A stretch of 64,000 nucleotides of DNA from Bog-473 sp963791995 (GTDB lineage: Bacteria > Actinomycetota > Acidimicrobiia > Acidimicrobiales > RAAP-2). The notes below the pieces were generated by a model. It did not search any database. It was not told where the DNA came from and saw nothing but the letters and a program-made list of their open reading frames with translations. Below are positions 61,441 to 64,000 of this stretch, one piece after another. How positions within the stretch are numbered: position 1 is the stretch's first letter; every line of letters begins with the position of its first letter. Both the position numbers and the translations under genes were made by a program. The stretch is from positions 186,001 to 250,000 of the forward strand of contig CAWBUQ010000004.1 of the NCBI GenBank assembly GCA_963791995.1, written 5' to 3'.

Positions 61441-61943
61441 GGGCACGGACGGTCTGCAGTCGCGAGCCTGCCTCGCGTTCTGCTCGCCGAGTTCGGGATC
61501 GCACCAAGCGCGGCTTTGATCAAGTCCAGCGTGCAGCTCCACGCCGACGCTTAGCGTCCTGGCGCCAATGGCATCAGATCCAACGTCACCAACTGGGATG
61601 GCAACCGGGAGCCGGGACGCCCAGGTCCTCGGGCCCAGCCGGATGTCCATGCCCTGTCGGCGGTCGGTGGCGATTCGTCGGGCGAGGGACCGCACTCGAG
61701 GCCGCCGTCACTGTCAACCAATCAGCGGGACTCCTGAGGCGCCAGGCACTGCCGCTGTGCCCGCTGCCCGGAGAATCTCTGAAAATATGTCGACGCCCCA
61801 GACGCCGCCGTTGGGCCGGGGTCCGGTAGTCGTCCAGCGCAGCTTTCGCGGTCGTCGTCCGGTTCGGAGAAATGCTTGTGGGTGGTGTGCCACAACATTG
61901 CAGTCCCTATCCTCAGGGTTGAACTGGAATGCAGGGAGCACGT
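61441..61943. other. Gap of about 500 bases
   Basis: No convincing gene. The frames at 61568-61951 (+) and 61722-62021 (-) have Arg-rich, low-complexity translations and no ribosome-binding site. No tRNA or repeat was seen. The right end must carry the promoter of the ferritin-fold gene. Confidence 0.6.
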
Positions 61944-63593
61944 ATGCCTAGAGCCCCGGACAACGATGAGTCGACGATCAGCCTGCCCGGTCCGGATGAG
62001 GCAATCGGTTTCACGGAGCACATCAAGCCGCTCTTCAGGGCAAGCGATCGAGAGGCAATGAAGTGGGCCTTCGATCTGGCCGCCTACGCCGACGTGACGA
62101 GCAATGCCGCAGCGATCCTTCAGCGACTCCGCGCCGGCTCAATGCCCTGTGACGGGCCGTGGCCGTCGGCGCGCATCGACGTGTTCGAGCGTTGGGTGGA
62201 CGGAGGCATGCCAGAACATGCAGCGACGCCGACCATAGGAACGATCCACCAAAACGCGGAAGACAAATCGACGGTTGCCGTCGAAGAGAAACCCATCGGT
62301 GGGCGGCTGGCCAGTCTGATCAAGCTGCGATCGGACACCCCCGAAGGCGACCGACCTCTCGTGATCGAACACCGCGAGCCGTTGATCTACATGCTCTGCG
62401 CCGCCGCCGAGCTCGAGCACGCGCTGATGTGCGAATACTTGTTCGCGGCGTTCACGCTGAAGCGTTCCACGGATGAAGGGCTGAGCGAAGATCAGCTCGG
62501 TGCAGTGGAACGATGGCGACAGACGCTCTTGATGATCGCAAAGCAAGAGATGCTCCATCTCGCGCTCAATTGCAATCTCGTGAACGCCCTCGGAGCGAGC
62601 CCTCATCTGTCCCGTCCGAATCTGCCCCAACCGGCGAGGCACTACCCGAGTGGCGTCCAGCTCATGTTGCTGCCGTTCGGGGAGCAAGCACTCCGGCACT
62701 TCCTCTATCTCGAGCGCCCCGAGGGCATGAATTTCGACGACGCTGACGGGCTCGCCGCGGTCGAACGCGCGGTACCGGTAATGGGCGAGCAGGAGATCGC
62801 GCCCCACCTTCAGGAATTCGCGACCGTTGGCCACCTCTACCGCTCGATCGAAGCTGGCTTTCGCCACCTCGCCGAGAAGATGGGTGAAGAACAATTGTTC
62901 GTCGTACCTGCTTCCGGCCAAGTCGGAGGCGAACTGTTTGGTTGGCCACAGCTCCGACCGATTACCTGCGTCGATGACGTGGTCCAAGCGATCGAGACCA
63001 TCGTCGAACAGGGTGAGGGGCCGCGGGGCGACTGGCGTAACGCCCACTTCGGACGATTCTTGAGCGTCCTCGACGAGTTTCTCGAGATGCGTTTGGCGAA
63101 CCCGGGAGTGGAGTTTGCCCGACCCGTGTTGCCGGCGCTTGTGCGGCCCCCCGAGAGCGGCGAGCCCGCCGATCTGATCAGCGACCCACGGAGCGCGGCG
63201 GTCGCCGACCTCGGCAATGTCGCATACGAAGTGCTCCTCCAGCTTCTCTATCGACTCCTCAGCCGCGTGGACGAGAACGACGAGCAGATGAAGATCCTCT
63301 CGCAGGTCGCCGTTGGAATGATGTTCGACGTGATCGAACCACTCGGTGAAATCCTCACCACCTTGCCCGTCGGGCCCGAACATCCGGGCCGGACCGCTGG
63401 GCCGACCTTCGAGCTCTTCTACCAGCCTGACTACCTGCTCCCGCACCGGACCGCAGCCTGGCTCATCATGGCGGAGCACCTCAGCGACGCAGCTGATCTC
63501 GTAGAGGCTCAGGGCGAGTCCGAGCAGCGCCTTCATCCAGTGGCCGAGGCCCTCCGGCGACTCGCGGGTGTGCTTCGAGCAAACAGCCGCTAG
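61944..63593 (+). CDS. Ferritin-fold protein of the VioB/iminophenyl-pyruvate dimer synthase type with an extra N-terminal domain
   Basis: 549 residues. Residues 8-85 hold a compact domain with H-I-K-P-L-F, D-R-E-A-M, F-D-L and M-P-C-D-G-x-W-P (short motifs seen in several oxidase-associated proteins). After a linker comes the ferritin-like part with L-E-H-A-L-M-C-E-Y-L (about residue 160) and Q-E-M-L-H-L, the carboxylate/His ligands of a diiron centre. The later part contains E-I-A-P-H-L and a helical bundle. The ATG at 61944 is preferred because AGGGAG precedes it. No violacein or rebeccamycin genes are near. The gene is intact. Confidence 0.8.
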   Translation: MPRAPDNDESTISLPGPDEAIGFTEHIKPLFRASDREAMKWAFDLAAYADVTSNAAAILQRLRAGSMPCDGPWPSARIDVFERWVDGGMPEHAATPTIGTIHQNAEDKSTVAVEEKPIGGRLASLIKLRSDTPEGDRPLVIEHREPLIYMLCAAAELEHALMCEYLFAAFTLKRSTDEGLSEDQLGAVERWRQTLLMIAKQEMLHLALNCNLVNALGASPHLSRPNLPQPARHYPSGVQLMLLPFGEQALRHFLYLERPEGMNFDDADGLAAVERAVPVMGEQEIAPHLQEFATVGHLYRSIEAGFRHLAEKMGEEQLFVVPASGQVGGELFGWPQLRPITCVDDVVQAIETIVEQGEGPRGDWRNAHFGRFLSVLDEFLEMRLANPGVEFARPVLPALVRPPESGEPADLISDPRSAAVADLGNVAYEVLLQLLYRLLSRVDENDEQMKILSQVAVGMMFDVIEPLGEILTTLPVGPEHPGRTAGPTFELFYQPDYLLPHRTAAWLIMAEHLSDAADLVEAQGESEQRLHPVAEALRRLAGVLRANSR

Positions 63594-63601
63594 GCGAGCC
63601 G

Positions 63602-64000
63602 ATGAGCACGGGGCGCCTGGAGTCGTTCAGTGACGGTGTCCTCGCTGTCGCAATCACCTTGTTGTCCCTCGACCTGGCGGTGAACGGACCTGGGCATGGC
63701 ACTCTCGCCAATCAGCTCAGCCAGCGGTGGCCGTCATTCGCCGCTTACGTCGTGAGCTTCTCGGTCATCGGAATCATCTGGATCAATCACCACTCGCTGT
63801 TCTCGAACCTCGAGAAGATCGATCGCGTTGCGCTGTTCCTGAATCTGCTCCTACTTCTCTTCGTGGTGGCGATCCCGTTCGCCACTGCCACTATGGCCGA
63901 GTATTTGCGCGCAGGGGGAAGCGACTCGCACTTGGCTGCCGCCATCTACGCCTTCGTGTCATTGGGTATGGGCCTCGCATTTGCCATGATGTTTCTGTGG
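63602..64000 (+). CDS. TMEM175/DUF1211-like potassium channel (partial, runs off the window)
   Basis: The first 133 residues are visible. It starts at ATG 63602, 8 bases after the ferritin-fold gene, with the family motif R-L-E-S-F-S-D-G-V-L-A-V-A-I-T-L-L in the first membrane helix (F-S-D of the TMEM175 filter). Four hydrophobic segments are seen, including W-I-N-H-H-S-L-F. The end is missing. Confidence 0.88.
   Translation, partial: MSTGRLESFSDGVLAVAITLLSLDLAVNGPGHGTLANQLSQRWPSFAAYVVSFSVIGIIWINHHSLFSNLEKIDRVALFLNLLLLLFVVAIPFATATMAEYLRAGGSDSHLAAAIYAFVSLGMGLAFAMMFLW

Noticed and set aside
60172..61695. 507-codon minus-strand frame over the thiolase gene
   Set aside because: Overlaps two clear plus-strand genes and shows no motif.
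61568..61951. 127-codon plus-strand frame in the gap before the ferritin-fold gene
   Set aside because: No ribosome-binding site, Arg/Ser/Pro-rich translation and overlap with the real start.
61944..63593. A violacein- or rebeccamycin-like biosynthetic cluster
   Set aside because: Only the VioB-type enzyme is present; no oxidase, synthase or tailoring genes surround it.

Overview
The window is a GC-rich actinobacterial chromosome segment. WhiB regulators, a CIRCE-controlled groESL pair, guaB3 next to guaA, a Sdh1-type succinate dehydrogenase, a deazaflavin-dependent nitroreductase homologue, UPF0182 and a PDZ/Lon-like secreted protease all point to Actinomycetota. A deep branch such as Acidimicrobiia is my best guess, but that is inference. 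No CRISPR array, rRNA operon, prophage or classical biosynthetic cluster was seen.

Layout. 0-1.5 kb: two tandem paralogous secreted proteins. 1.7-3.9 kb: groES-groEL behind a CIRCE operator, followed by two strong hairpins. 4.3-9.1 kb: a secreted phosphoesterase with an inserted beta-type module and a small secreted partner, a Nudix hydrolase and a hydratase. 9.3-25 kb: a housekeeping block with GMP synthesis (guaB3, guaA), the helicase pcrA, a free-standing cobalamin-binding subunit, sucC-sucD, purine and folate genes (purN, purH, folD, metF), icd and mdh. 25.2-28.6 kb: the ATP-grasp / alpha-E / transglutaminase trio. 28.6-36.3 kb: mixed small enzymes and regulators, including a divergent TetR/nitroreductase pair. 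36.5-41.1 kb: sdhC-sdhA-sdhB with a divergent LysR gene. 41.2-44.7 kb: a MoxR-type AAA ATPase with its VWA partner. 45-46.6 kb: two whiB genes around a formimidoyltransferase. 47.6-58.5 kb: a cell-envelope block with a zincin-like protein, an HtrA-like protein lacking catalytic residues, MreB, a HEAT protein, a PDZ/Lon-like protease, a DivIVA-like protein fused to a phage MuF-like domain, and UPF0182. 58.5-59.7 kb: an IS982-family element and the initiator tRNA. 59.8-64 kb: genes with lower GC and no frameshifts, namely a Zn-ribbon/thiolase pair, a VioB-like ferritin-fold protein and a TMEM175-like channel cut by the window edge.

Many genes between 0 and 58 kb are interrupted by single-base frameshifts, mostly one extra base. 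The hits include essential genes (guaA, pcrA, purH, sucC, mreB), and the protein sequence resumes exactly after each shift. I therefore read them as sequence errors and give each gene as one CDS spanning the shifts.

The most unusual item is the DivIVA-MuF fusion inside the envelope block. The block appears to be an expanded form of a neighbourhood known from mycobacteria (zincin / PDZ-Lon / UPF0182).
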